A stretch of DNA of 37,476 nt from a virus, in the IMG/VR virus record IMGVR_UViG_3300042516_001497, positions 1 through 37,476 of that record; one strand, given 5' to 3'. A model generated the notes under the pieces. The model made no database searches. It had not been told where the DNA came from and saw only the letters and a list, made by a program, of their open reading frames with translations. Numbering within the stretch: position 1 is the first letter of the stretch; each line of letters begins with the position of its first letter. This document shows, in pieces, positions 13,071 through 21,227 of the stretch. The translations under genes were made by a program, and so were the position numbers.

Positions 13071-13888
13071 TAGACATACACTTGCAGAAACGAAAAGTAG
13101 ACATAGATCAATACCGAGGTAACTACGCTTCGGCAAACCATTGCTCTATCAAGATCAAAGAACCTTGCAGAGTCTTTGTGGATGGAGCTGATACTCCTTC
13201 GGTCATCATGATGCAGATACCCGAAGAAATAGCTGGACTAGAAGACTTATTGAAGTCCATCAAGTTCAATATGAGCCATCGAACCGGAGGACTCCTGAGC
13301 AGTTCTCGGACGTTCGGTTACGCTCCTCGGCACGCAGTTAGAGGCAGGGAGGCTTGTGCTCCCGCAGTGCTCAACTATGAGCGTGAAAGTGACATAGATG
13401 TTCTAGATCAAGTTGCTGATCTTCTGAACACTATCTACAAGCAGGAGAATCCAGCACTTTACGCACAGCACGAAACGATTACTGCTGAAATCCTTGATGA
13501 ATGGAAGATCAACGGAACTGTCTTCACGTCAGGGATTATCAATAAAGACAATATGCTTCCCTATCACTTTGATCGTGGCAACTATGCTAACTGCTGGTCA
13601 AATATGGTAGTCCTCAAGAAGGCGATGACGGGAGGGCACTTGTCTTGTCCGGAACTAGATGCCTGCTTCTATTTGCGGAATAATAGCTTGCTGATGTTCG
13701 ATGGTCAGAGCATTCTGCACGGAGTAACTCCGTTCCATAAAGTAGATGAATCTGGTTATCGCTACTCAATCGTTTACTATTCGCTTCAACAGATGTGGAG
13801 ATGCTTGACCAAAGAAGAAGAACTAGAGAGAGGTAAAGTTCTACGCAGTGAACGAGAACTCAAGAAACTTAAAGCTAGAGCAGAATAG
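13067..13888 (+). CDS. TET/JBP-family 2-oxoglutarate/Fe(II) DNA base dioxygenase (273 aa)
   Basis: TET/JBP enzymes oxidise the 5-methyl group of thymine or 5-methylcytosine in DNA. The double-stranded beta-helix residues are present: Fe(II) ligands H167-x-D169 in 'MLPYHFDRGN' and H218 in 'FDGQSILHGVTPF', and the 2-oxoglutarate arginine R232 in 'YRYSIVYYS'. 'SSSRTFGYAPRHAVRGREAC' (78-97) is the N-terminal signature of the phage members. With no cytosine methyltransferase in the genome, thymine is the likely substrate (JBP-like), giving 5-hydroxymethyluracil in DNA. The substrate is inference; the family call is strong. Confidence 0.85.
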   Translation: MIDIHLQKRKVDIDQYRGNYASANHCSIKIKEPCRVFVDGADTPSVIMMQIPEEIAGLEDLLKSIKFNMSHRTGGLLSSSRTFGYAPRHAVRGREACAPAVLNYERESDIDVLDQVADLLNTIYKQENPALYAQHETITAEILDEWKINGTVFTSGIINKDNMLPYHFDRGNYANCWSNMVVLKKAMTGGHLSCPELDACFYLRNNSLLMFDGQSILHGVTPFHKVDESGYRYSIVYYSLQQMWRCLTKEEELERGKVLRSERELKKLKARAE

Positions 13889-14858
13889 GTTCGACTTCTT
13901 TGTTGACTTCTACAGGTTTCACACTGAGTTCAAACTTCATCCCGGAATGGTCTATTTGTGGCTTCCCGCACTAGCGGAGCACTTTAATCTTGATCGTGAG
14001 GGGAAGGCATGGTTAACGTGGCTCAATGGGAACACTCAGAATCCAGTCACGACTTATTTACTCTTAGAGCAAGCACCACGACTAGCCGATTACGAGAAGG
14101 CGATCAAGTTCTATGAGTCTTACGCTCCGATGCTCTCATGGGACACTGATCGTCGGCACCAGAAATTCAAGTTTGTAGAGGCGACACGGACTTGGGTGGC
14201 GAACTATGCCGATGATTGCGGAGAGGCATGGAGAAAGGCAGAGAGGCACGGCTGGAGGACATTGTGGGATTACTCTTATGGGCAACCATTCATGGGCAGA
14301 TTGTCGGCATGGAGTATGGCGGAGTACGCATTCATTCTCGGACTCCATAAAGGTGAGCCAGATGATTTGCTCTTGGAGGACAAGAACTCTTTGTCTCATC
14401 GAAACGGATTGCGTATTCTGAATGGCGGAGAAATAGATACTGTTCCTTGGCACAAGGATTCGTCCTCGAAAGTTGAAGCACGTGCTCTGAATGACTTAGG
14501 GAATCTCGTTCTAAATCAAGATAAGAAGTTCCATCGTTGGACTCTCGAAAGTGCACTATGTGCATACAAATCGTTTCACAAGCCAAACAGGAGGTATCCC
14601 GGAGTTTATGCTGATATGGCATATTATCGGATACAGTATGCCGAGGAACGTTTCGGTAAGCAGTTCAGCGTCCTCTGGAATGCTTTACGAACCTTGCCAG
14701 ATTACTTGCAACTTGAACGTTCTCCGCTTGATCCCGGACTATGTTCAGCCAAGCAGAATCATTATCTGAAGTACGGAGAAACAGTAACTATGGGACGATG
14801 GATTCCCAAGTATTTCTCTGAGTTTGATCGGAACGTAGACAAAGGTTATTATGTATAG
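13848..14858 (+). CDS. Amino acid:DNA transferase (alpha-glutamyl/putrescinyl thymine pyrophosphorylase family, 336 aa)
   Basis: This all-helical protein matches the phage family first named alpha-glutamyl/putrescinyl thymine pyrophosphorylases and later shown to transfer amino acids to activated hydroxymethyluracil. Typical features are the opening 'NRFDFFVDFYRFHTEFKL', the core 'PFMGRLSAWSMAEYAFILG' (147-165), and 'LLLEDKNSLSHRNGLRILNGG' around 174-194. The start is GTG 13848, overlapping the dioxygenase by 41 nt; no better start is seen before the conserved opening. The substrate amino acid cannot be read from sequence. Position between dioxygenase, PLP enzyme and kinase supports the call. 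Confidence 0.75.
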   Translation: MNENSRNLKLEQNRFDFFVDFYRFHTEFKLHPGMVYLWLPALAEHFNLDREGKAWLTWLNGNTQNPVTTYLLLEQAPRLADYEKAIKFYESYAPMLSWDTDRRHQKFKFVEATRTWVANYADDCGEAWRKAERHGWRTLWDYSYGQPFMGRLSAWSMAEYAFILGLHKGEPDDLLLEDKNSLSHRNGLRILNGGEIDTVPWHKDSSSKVEARALNDLGNLVLNQDKKFHRWTLESALCAYKSFHKPNRRYPGVYADMAYYRIQYAEERFGKQFSVLWNALRTLPDYLQLERSPLDPGLCSAKQNHYLKYGETVTMGRWIPKYFSEFDRNVDKGYYV

Positions 14859-15705
14859 TCCTATTCATTCTGTTGAGGGAATCTTGTTTAAAAGAGATGA
14901 CCTCTATCGTTTGCCGAATGGCGTAAATGGAAGCAAGCTCAGAGCCTGCGAATACTTGATTGATCGTGCCATTAAGAATGGTTATCGAAGCATCACTTCT
15001 GGTTCGGCTTGCATCTCTCCTCAACACGCAATCGTTTCCTCTGTGTGCCGGAAGAGAAACATTCCCCTGACGACAGTCATAGGAGGAACCACCTTAGGGA
15101 AAGCCGTAAAGACGCACAAGTCCGTGCAGATTGCTTACCACAATGGTGCTAAGTTCGATGAGATTGCAGTAGGCTACAATCCTGCTCTGCAGAAACGAGC
15201 CAAAGAACTTGCACAGAAGCAGATGGCATATTATCTCACCTACGGAATAGCTATCGAAGATGAAGCGTCAACGCAAGACTTGATCGCATTCCATAGCAAG
15301 GTTGCAGTTCAGTGTCGTAACATTCATTGCGAGCACTTAATCCTTCCATTCGGATCAGGGAATACTGGCATCGGAGTTCTCTATGGACTCTCTCTCTTGC
15401 CGTCTCCTCCCCGGAAAGTCTCTATTATGCAAATCGGCGTAAATAGATTTGCATGGGCTTCTCAGCGTCTCGAAAGGCTCGGAATCGTGAATGGTTTGGA
15501 CGGCTTGCCTTTCGAAGTAGACATTCACGTCCTCCACAATAATTACGCCACTTACGGAGATAAGAAGAAGGCTCGTATCGGAAGCATTAACTTCCATCCA
15601 ACGTACGAGGGGAAGGTGGTTTCTTACTTGAATGAACAGATGCCTGAGTTCTGGCAGAAACGAGACAATACTGTCGGCTTCTGGATTGTCGGAGGACAGA
15701 TTTGA
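14851..15705 (+). CDS. PLP-dependent enzyme, fold type II (ACC deaminase / beta-synthase-like, 284 aa)
   Basis: Fold type II PLP enzymes hold the cofactor by a lysine near the N-terminus and bind its phosphate with a glycine-rich loop. Here K29 in 'NGVNGSKLRACEYL' is the Schiff-base lysine, and 'LPFGSGNTGIGVLYG' (165-179) is the phosphate loop. 'SACISPQHAIVSSVCRK' covers the substrate region. It resembles the ACC-deaminase/cysteate lyase branch. In this cluster it probably remodels the amino acid attached to thymine (elimination, deamination or decarboxylation). 8-nt overlap with the transferase. Confidence 0.82.
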   Translation: MYSPIHSVEGILFKRDDLYRLPNGVNGSKLRACEYLIDRAIKNGYRSITSGSACISPQHAIVSSVCRKRNIPLTTVIGGTTLGKAVKTHKSVQIAYHNGAKFDEIAVGYNPALQKRAKELAQKQMAYYLTYGIAIEDEASTQDLIAFHSKVAVQCRNIHCEHLILPFGSGNTGIGVLYGLSLLPSPPRKVSIMQIGVNRFAWASQRLERLGIVNGLDGLPFEVDIHVLHNNYATYGDKKKARIGSINFHPTYEGKVVSYLNEQMPEFWQKRDNTVGFWIVGGQI

Positions 15706-16262
15706 TCTCCAAGAAATATGCCATCTATATAGTCGGTTCTCCCGGAGTCGGTAAGAGCACGCTGATGAAATCGTTGATCGCTAATCTGACGTTCTCAGAG
15801 AAAGTTTCTTTAGAGGGAACCTTCTACGGACATGAATTCGATAATGGTGTTTATCTTGGTTTATTCAGGGACGAGTATCCCGGAACAGATGGTTTAGTGC
15901 TGACTTGTGCACCAGACGCAGAGAAGTACGTCTCCAGCACGGAAGCACCAATCTTAATCGGAGAAGGCTCCAAGTTTACCTACGCACGATTCTTTCAGTC
16001 CATGACGGTAAACAGGACGCTCATTATCATTAAGCTGATCGCATCAAGGCAAGAACTAGAGGCTAGGCGTAAGCAACGGAACAGTAACCAGAATCCAAGC
16101 TGGCTTAAAGCTACTGACACAAGAATCTTCAAGGCTCTAAATAATGTCAACAATGTACAAGTTCTGACGTTAGACACGAACAAATTGTCTCCTGCGATGG
16201 TAAGTAAAATGGTCATTCGCAAGCTACCTGATGACGTGAAATCCTTACTGAATGTGCAATAG
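15702..16262 (+). CDS. P-loop kinase, probable 5-hydroxymethyl-dU DNA kinase (186 aa)
   Basis: Walker A is 'GSPGVGKST' (G12-K18-S19-T20). The helical lid 'FRDEYPGTDGLVLTCAPDAEKYV' and the arginine-rich 'SRQELEARRKQRNS' fit the phage kinases that phosphorylate hydroxymethyluracil in DNA before amino acid transfer. The start is TTG 15702 with GGAGG eight bases upstream, overlapping the PLP stop as TTGA. Kinase before transferase in chemistry but after it in gene order is common. Family by motif and context; a nucleotide kinase role cannot be excluded. Confidence 0.75.
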   Translation: MISKKYAIYIVGSPGVGKSTLMKSLIANLTFSEKVSLEGTFYGHEFDNGVYLGLFRDEYPGTDGLVLTCAPDAEKYVSSTEAPILIGEGSKFTYARFFQSMTVNRTLIIIKLIASRQELEARRKQRNSNQNPSWLKATDTRIFKALNNVNNVQVLTLDTNKLSPAMVSKMVIRKLPDDVKSLLNVQ

Positions 16263-16271
16263 TTATAAGGC

Positions 16272-16670
16272 ATGAATAGAAGAGGACGCAAGACTAAATA
16301 CAAGCAGGAGATTGTTGATAACATCTGCAAGTGGTTATCGGCTGGCAACACAAGACGAACAGCATTCACTTTAGCTGGCATCGGAGAGTCAACGTTCTAC
16401 GATTATTTGAACAATTATCCGGAATTCTCGGAGGCTATAAAAAGAGCAGAAGAGCAGGCTATTGCTCGAAACGTTCAGATAATCAACAAGGCAGGACAAA
16501 CATCTTGGCAGGCTTCAGCGTGGTGGCTAGAGCGTCGGTGCAAAGAGGATTTCGGCAAGCAAGACAGAATAGACTTGACTACGAACGGTAAAGATATTCG
16601 TACTATGTCATTGAGCGAACTGGAAGCTGAAATTGAACGACTCAAGATTATTACAGCAGAAGCGTCTTGA
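16272..16670 (+). CDS. terS: Terminase small subunit (132 aa)
   Basis: It recognises phage DNA and directs the large subunit to start packaging. The N-terminal helix-turn-helix reads 'QEIVDNICKWLSAGNTRRTAFTLAGIGESTFYDYLNNYPEFSEAIKRAEE', followed by a helical oligomerisation part ('WQASAWWLERRCKEDFGKQD') and a C-terminal coil. Usual length for the family. It overlaps the large subunit start by 38 nt. Confidence 0.87.
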   Translation: MNRRGRKTKYKQEIVDNICKWLSAGNTRRTAFTLAGIGESTFYDYLNNYPEFSEAIKRAEEQAIARNVQIINKAGQTSWQASAWWLERRCKEDFGKQDRIDLTTNGKDIRTMSLSELEAEIERLKIITAEAS

Positions 16671-18000
16671 ATGGCAGAGGCAGTACCAACTGCTTCCGTT
16701 CTCGGCTTGGTGGAAATACCATAAGCCAGCACACTACGATATGCCTCCGCACGTGATCTTCCTTTGTAAGTTGGTTGATGACGTTCTCTCAGGCAAGTTG
16801 CAGAATGTAGCCATTTCATTGCCTCCCGGACACGGCAAGAGCGACACAATTACTCGCAGATTGCCAGTCTATTGGGCTGAACGAAATCCATTGGATGCAG
16901 TAGTATTTACAGGCTACAATCAGACGTTCGCAGAGAAGCAGTTATCGAAGCCAGCACGAGAGTTCGCCGAGGAGTTAAAGATTGTAGACGACTCTAGCAA
17001 TGCTATGGCTGAATGGCAGTTGCTGAATGGAGCAAGGCTCGTAGCAAGAGGAGTAGGTTCTGCTCCTACAGGCATCAACCCGATTTCGCTACTTGTGTGC
17101 GACGACCCAATCAAGGACAGGCAACAAGCTGAGTCAGAAATAGAGAGAGATAACATCTGGGACTGGTGGCAAGGCTCTATCGTACAAAGATTCTTCCCGA
17201 GAACGAAAGCATTTGTTATCTGCACTCGCTGGCATCATGATGACTTGATCGGCAGGTTGAAGAAGCATAATGACGGAAGTTGGACGTTCATTAACCTTCC
17301 TGCTATAGCCGAGGAGAACGACCCACTAGGACGATCAGTCGGCACAGCATTATGGGAAGATGTAAAGCCACTAGAGTTCCTTGAGGAAGTACGGAAGCAA
17401 ATGGGTGAGTACAACTTCCAAGCATTATTCCAAGGACGTCCGACGCCAAGAGAGGGAGCAATGTTCAAAGTAGGGAAATTGGTTCACCTTGATGAATCAG
17501 AACTTCCGCTGATCGTCCACAAAGTGCGGAAATGGGACGTAGCGTCTACGAGTGGGAAAGGAGACTACACCGCAGGTGTTCTCTTAGGAAAAGATGAATC
17601 GAATCGTTGGTACGTTCTTGATGTCGTGAGAGGACAATACGCTACCGACGAACGTAACGAAATCATGCTTCAGACTGCTAGGAGAGACGGATCAGGAGTG
17701 AGGATAGTTGTTCCCCAAGACCCCGGAAGTGCTGGTAAAGATCAGTCGTTGGCATTCACACGTCTTCTTTCTGGATACAATGTAAAAGCAGTTAGAGAAA
17801 CCGGAAGCAAAGAAGTCCGAGCAGATGGATTTGCTTCACAAGTCAATGCAGGGAATGTCGCACTTGTACGTGCTACTTGGAATACGGCTTGGATAGAGGA
17901 GCATAGACAGTTTCCTGTTTCCACAAATGATGACCAAGTTGACGCTACAGCGGGAGCATTCAATGAGTTGGCTAACGTGAGTAACGTTTGGGATTGGTAA
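16633..18000 (+). CDS. terL: Terminase large subunit (455 aa)
   Basis: Packaging ATPase plus headful or site nuclease. Walker A is 'LPPGHGKSDT' (G68-K69-S70); Walker B-like 'ISLLVCDDPIKD' follows; 'RWHHDDLIGRL' is the coupling region. The RNase H-like nuclease has acidic residues in 'KWDVASTSGKGDYT', 'VVPQDPGSAGKDQ' and the final 'NDDQVDATAGAF'. The start is TTG 16633 inside terS with GGAAG upstream; no other start precedes the conserved 'QYQLLPFSAWWKYHKP'. Full length for a compact TerL. Confidence 0.92.
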   Translation: MNDSRLLQQKRLEWQRQYQLLPFSAWWKYHKPAHYDMPPHVIFLCKLVDDVLSGKLQNVAISLPPGHGKSDTITRRLPVYWAERNPLDAVVFTGYNQTFAEKQLSKPAREFAEELKIVDDSSNAMAEWQLLNGARLVARGVGSAPTGINPISLLVCDDPIKDRQQAESEIERDNIWDWWQGSIVQRFFPRTKAFVICTRWHHDDLIGRLKKHNDGSWTFINLPAIAEENDPLGRSVGTALWEDVKPLEFLEEVRKQMGEYNFQALFQGRPTPREGAMFKVGKLVHLDESELPLIVHKVRKWDVASTSGKGDYTAGVLLGKDESNRWYVLDVVRGQYATDERNEIMLQTARRDGSGVRIVVPQDPGSAGKDQSLAFTRLLSGYNVKAVRETGSKEVRADGFASQVNAGNVALVRATWNTAWIEEHRQFPVSTNDDQVDATAGAFNELANVSNVWDW

Positions 18001-18002
18001 AC

Positions 18003-19358
18003 ATGAAGATATTCGGACTAGAAATTCGTGCTATAGACAGGCAGAAACGTTCGCCTATTCCCATTGCGGGAGATGCCTTCGTTGGACATACAACCATATT
18101 GGGAGGTTACTTGCGATATGGTGCAACTGATCGTAACTGGCGGACAGAGGCAGGACAGTTAGAGACTAACAGTACTGTGGCTATTGCACTGTCTAAAATC
18201 GCACAGAAAGTAGCTCAAGCCAAATTGTCGGTTAAGACGCATAATCCTGACGGAAGCGTCACTTACGCTCCGAATAATAATCTTTATCCTTGGACGAATC
18301 CGATTCCTCAACTGGATGCTCAAACACTTCAGAAAGCTATTGCCTGTTCCCTGAAAGTCTATGGGAACGCCTATCTGCTGAAGCGTCGAAGTAAGACAGG
18401 TTTCCTCATCGGACTTGCTCCAATTATGCCTTGGCAGATAACACCTAAGACAGACATGCATATAGATGGGACTCCCAATAACGGAAACGAATTGATTACT
18501 CGTTATCAAGTCATTCCCTACGGAGGAGGAGAGATGTTCTATGTTGCTTGTTCAGAGATTGTGCATTTCAGAGACGGCATGGTTGACCCAAATAACCCAG
18601 CACTCGGAATGTCCGCACTACTGGCTTGTTTACGACAAGTTGTTACCGACAATGAAGCGTCTAACTACTGTGCGACACTGATGACGAATATGGGTATTCC
18701 CGGAGTGATCGTCTCGCCCAAGGACAGTAATGCCAGCGAGCCTACCACTGAACAGCGTAAGGGAATGAGGGAGCGTTGGCAATCGTTTACTCGTGACCGA
18801 AGAGGGCAGATGCTTGATCTTCCCGGAGCATTTGAGATTCAGAAAGTGGCTATGAGTCCTACTGACATAAAGGCTATCGAAAGCAAGGTTCATGTAATGA
18901 CAGAACTGCTCGGAGCGTTAGGTGTTGACCCAATGATTCTTGGATTGCCGAGCGATAGCAAGACTTACAATAACATGAGTGAAGCCAAGGAATCGTTTAT
19001 CGAAGACACAATCCTTCCTCTCCTAAGTATCATTGCAACTACTCTGGATAAGATGTTCTTTGAAGAAGGAGTCTTAACTCTTTCCAAGGATCAAATGCTC
19101 TGGTTTGATCACTCGTGCTACCGTGAACTGGACGAAGATATTACAGCTAAATACGAACGAGCAGAGAAGGCATTCCGAGCAGGAGCAACAACTCGTGGCG
19201 AGTATCGAAAGGCTCTGGGATTCGATACTGAATTGAATGACCCAAGGACGTGGTTCGACATGAATGCTCTTGCTTCTCCTGTCGCTTCTCAGCAGACGAA
19301 ACGATATTCTTTAGATCAAGTTCGCATTGCTGAAGACATCCAACTTATGAATAACTGA
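18003..19358 (+). CDS. Portal protein, HK97-like (451 aa)
   Basis: The portal forms the dodecameric ring at the packaging vertex. 'NSTVAIALSKIAQKVAQAKLSVKT', 'GNAYLLKRRSKTGFLIGLAPIMPWQITP', 'EIVHFRDGMVDPNNPALGMSALLA' and the 'NMSEAKESFIEDTILPLLSIIATTL' helix are typical of Phage_portal proteins. ATG 18003 is chosen over TTG 17988 because it follows the TerL stop by 2 nt. The C-terminus has the usual helical barrel region. Confidence 0.9.
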   Translation: MKIFGLEIRAIDRQKRSPIPIAGDAFVGHTTILGGYLRYGATDRNWRTEAGQLETNSTVAIALSKIAQKVAQAKLSVKTHNPDGSVTYAPNNNLYPWTNPIPQLDAQTLQKAIACSLKVYGNAYLLKRRSKTGFLIGLAPIMPWQITPKTDMHIDGTPNNGNELITRYQVIPYGGGEMFYVACSEIVHFRDGMVDPNNPALGMSALLACLRQVVTDNEASNYCATLMTNMGIPGVIVSPKDSNASEPTTEQRKGMRERWQSFTRDRRGQMLDLPGAFEIQKVAMSPTDIKAIESKVHVMTELLGALGVDPMILGLPSDSKTYNNMSEAKESFIEDTILPLLSIIATTLDKMFFEEGVLTLSKDQMLWFDHSCYRELDEDITAKYERAEKAFRAGATTRGEYRKALGFDTELNDPRTWFDMNALASPVASQQTKRYSLDQVRIAEDIQLMNN

Positions 19359-19359
19359 G

Positions 19360-20076
19360 ATGCCACATCACTGCAGTCATATAATCGAAAGCAAGCACAC
19401 AAGAATCACTGTGTTCAAGCCAACGTATAGGGAGATTCGTGCCGTTCCTAGTGCCTTCGCCAATGCTGGAAATAGCCATCAGCAATGGTTCGAAGAGATG
19501 CTGAACTATAACTGGAGAACTGCCAAGTCTGCTACTGAGAAACTCATTGCGGATCAGATAGCATTGCAACGTTGGGCAGACGACTTCTTTGATGCCGTTC
19601 TGCAAGCCAACGCAAATGCTCATTGGATAGGCAGAGACTTAATTCAAGGCAATACGAAGTTCTCTACTTCCGACATGCTGAAAGCGAGAGCCATTGCTGA
19701 CGTTGATGCCGATTACCTGCAAGGATTCATTGACGACATAGAAGCAGGACGCTACACAGACGATGAGGGGAATCTCATCGAATCGCAAATCCTCAATAGG
19801 CAGAAGCTATACATGGGAAAAGTCCGAGGTATAGCAGGACAGGCGACAGTAGATAATCTCGGTAGCGACAATAAGATTTACTGGACGCTCGGAGGCAATG
19901 AACAGCATTGTGCGGATTGTCCTATTCTCGCTGGCATCTCTCCGTTTCTGAAAGATGATTTATACACAACTCCCGGAGCCTGCGGAACTCCTTGTCTGGG
20001 TAACTGCAAGTGTCATCTGCGTATCGAAATAAACAGTACAATAGTTGAAACTATCAAGCCAGTGGGATTATTGTAA
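19360..20076 (+). CDS. Head morphogenesis protein, SPP1 gp7-like (238 aa)
   Basis: Minor head protein that accompanies portal and capsid. Most of it is helical. The C-terminal end is the diagnostic cysteine region: 'WTLGGNEQHCADCPILAGIS' followed by 'LYTTPGACGTPCLGNCKCHL', where about six cysteines could hold a zinc ion. This end matches Phage_Mu_F/SPP1 gp7-type proteins. It starts 1 nt after the portal stop and overlaps the protease gene by one base. Confidence 0.82.
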   Translation: MPHHCSHIIESKHTRITVFKPTYREIRAVPSAFANAGNSHQQWFEEMLNYNWRTAKSATEKLIADQIALQRWADDFFDAVLQANANAHWIGRDLIQGNTKFSTSDMLKARAIADVDADYLQGFIDDIEAGRYTDDEGNLIESQILNRQKLYMGKVRGIAGQATVDNLGSDNKIYWTLGGNEQHCADCPILAGISPFLKDDLYTTPGACGTPCLGNCKCHLRIEINSTIVETIKPVGLL

Positions 20077-21227
20077 TGGCGATCAACTTCACTCCTCCAG
20101 AATCAGTTCGAAATGCTTGCAAACGTGGTCTTGCTCTTTATGAGGAAGGCAAAGGTGGCAGTGGATTAGAAGGTGCAACGATTAAGGAAGCAAGATCAAT
20201 GGCACGAGGCGAAGCACAGACCGAAGCAAAGATACGCAAAGGGAATAGGTGGTGGGGACGAAATGAGCGTTTCCTAGATGAGCCATCTGATTCGCCTGCT
20301 ATGGTTTCCGCCTTGCTTTGGGGAGGTGCTCCCGGAAGGGATTGGTTCCGTAAGGTATACAAGCAACTAACTCAAGAAGAGAAAAGTGACAGTATGAATA
20401 TAGACACGAGACAACAAAGAACATTTAATCTCCGAATGGAAGGAGCGGACTCAACTAACTCTGGGCTGAAAGGTATGGCTCTCAAGTACGGCAGATTAGA
20501 CACTTACGGCACAGTCTTTGCTCCCGGAAGTGCTACTGGTTCTCTTCCTGAGTTCGTGGCTACTGGTGCGTTCCTCGGTAATCACGACGCAGATGATTTG
20601 GCAATAGGCTACATCAGAAGTGCCGTAGACACAGGAGACGGCATCGAAGTAGAAGTTGAATACCACACAACGGGAGAAGCACAAGATGCCCGAACTGTGG
20701 CTATAGAACGATTGAAAGCAGGCAAACGAGTTGGTCTTTCGATTGGCTTCAACATTGGCGATTACATTCAATTTGAGAATGGCGAATCCTTGCTTATGGG
20801 AGCACAGAACCTTGGCATGGACATGCAGAGGTTCGACATGGAAGCTATTAGTAGATGCAATCGTTCTTGTTACTTAATTACTCGCCTCGCAAAGATGTAC
20901 GAGGTAAGTCAAGTAAACTTCCCTGCAGTTCCTGAATCCGAGGCAACTGCGGTAAGGAACGATCACGATTTGGGTGATGCTCTTGCTGGCAGAACTCTTG
21001 CGGATCAACTCGCTGACGCTCTTGGTGCTCTGCGAATGGTCACTAAGCGTGCTGTTGAAGTCCTAGAACTTCGCAGTGCGGACAATAAGACACTAGGCAA
21101 ATCAACTTGGGACTCTATTCATTCATTGCGTTCAGAATTGGACGAACTGATAGCGAAGGCAGAAATGCCTACGGCACTGGAGAAACAAGAAGCACGATTT
21201 GCTGAGATAGGAGAACTACTGAAATGA
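20076..21227 (+). CDS. Prohead maturation protease with N-terminal phage domain (383 aa)
   Basis: Two parts. Residues 1-95 ('PPESVRNACKRGLALYEEG', 'RWWGRNERF', 'ALLWGGAPGRDWFRKVYKQL') are a small domain often fused to phage head proteases. Residues 115-230 are the S78 prohead protease: 'LKGMALKYGRLDTYGTVFAPGS', H170 in 'FLGNHDADD' and S222 in 'GKRVGLSIGF'. It should trim scaffold and the capsid delta domain. The C-terminal 100 residues are helical and may be scaffold. Overlaps the capsid gene by 4 nt. Confidence 0.87.
   Translation: MAINFTPPESVRNACKRGLALYEEGKGGSGLEGATIKEARSMARGEAQTEAKIRKGNRWWGRNERFLDEPSDSPAMVSALLWGGAPGRDWFRKVYKQLTQEEKSDSMNIDTRQQRTFNLRMEGADSTNSGLKGMALKYGRLDTYGTVFAPGSATGSLPEFVATGAFLGNHDADDLAIGYIRSAVDTGDGIEVEVEYHTTGEAQDARTVAIERLKAGKRVGLSIGFNIGDYIQFENGESLLMGAQNLGMDMQRFDMEAISRCNRSCYLITRLAKMYEVSQVNFPAVPESEATAVRNDHDLGDALAGRTLADQLADALGALRMVTKRAVEVLELRSADNKTLGKSTWDSIHSLRSELDELIAKAEMPTALEKQEARFAEIGELLK

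Noticed and set aside
13067-13888. TET pathway acting on 5-methylcytosine with glycosyltransferases
   Set aside because: No cytosine methyltransferase or glycosyltransferase is visible in the complete genome, while thymine-type partner enzymes are adjacent.
16475-16849. Leftward open frame across the terminase genes
   Set aside because: It is the antisense of clearly recognised terminase subunits and has no ribosome site.
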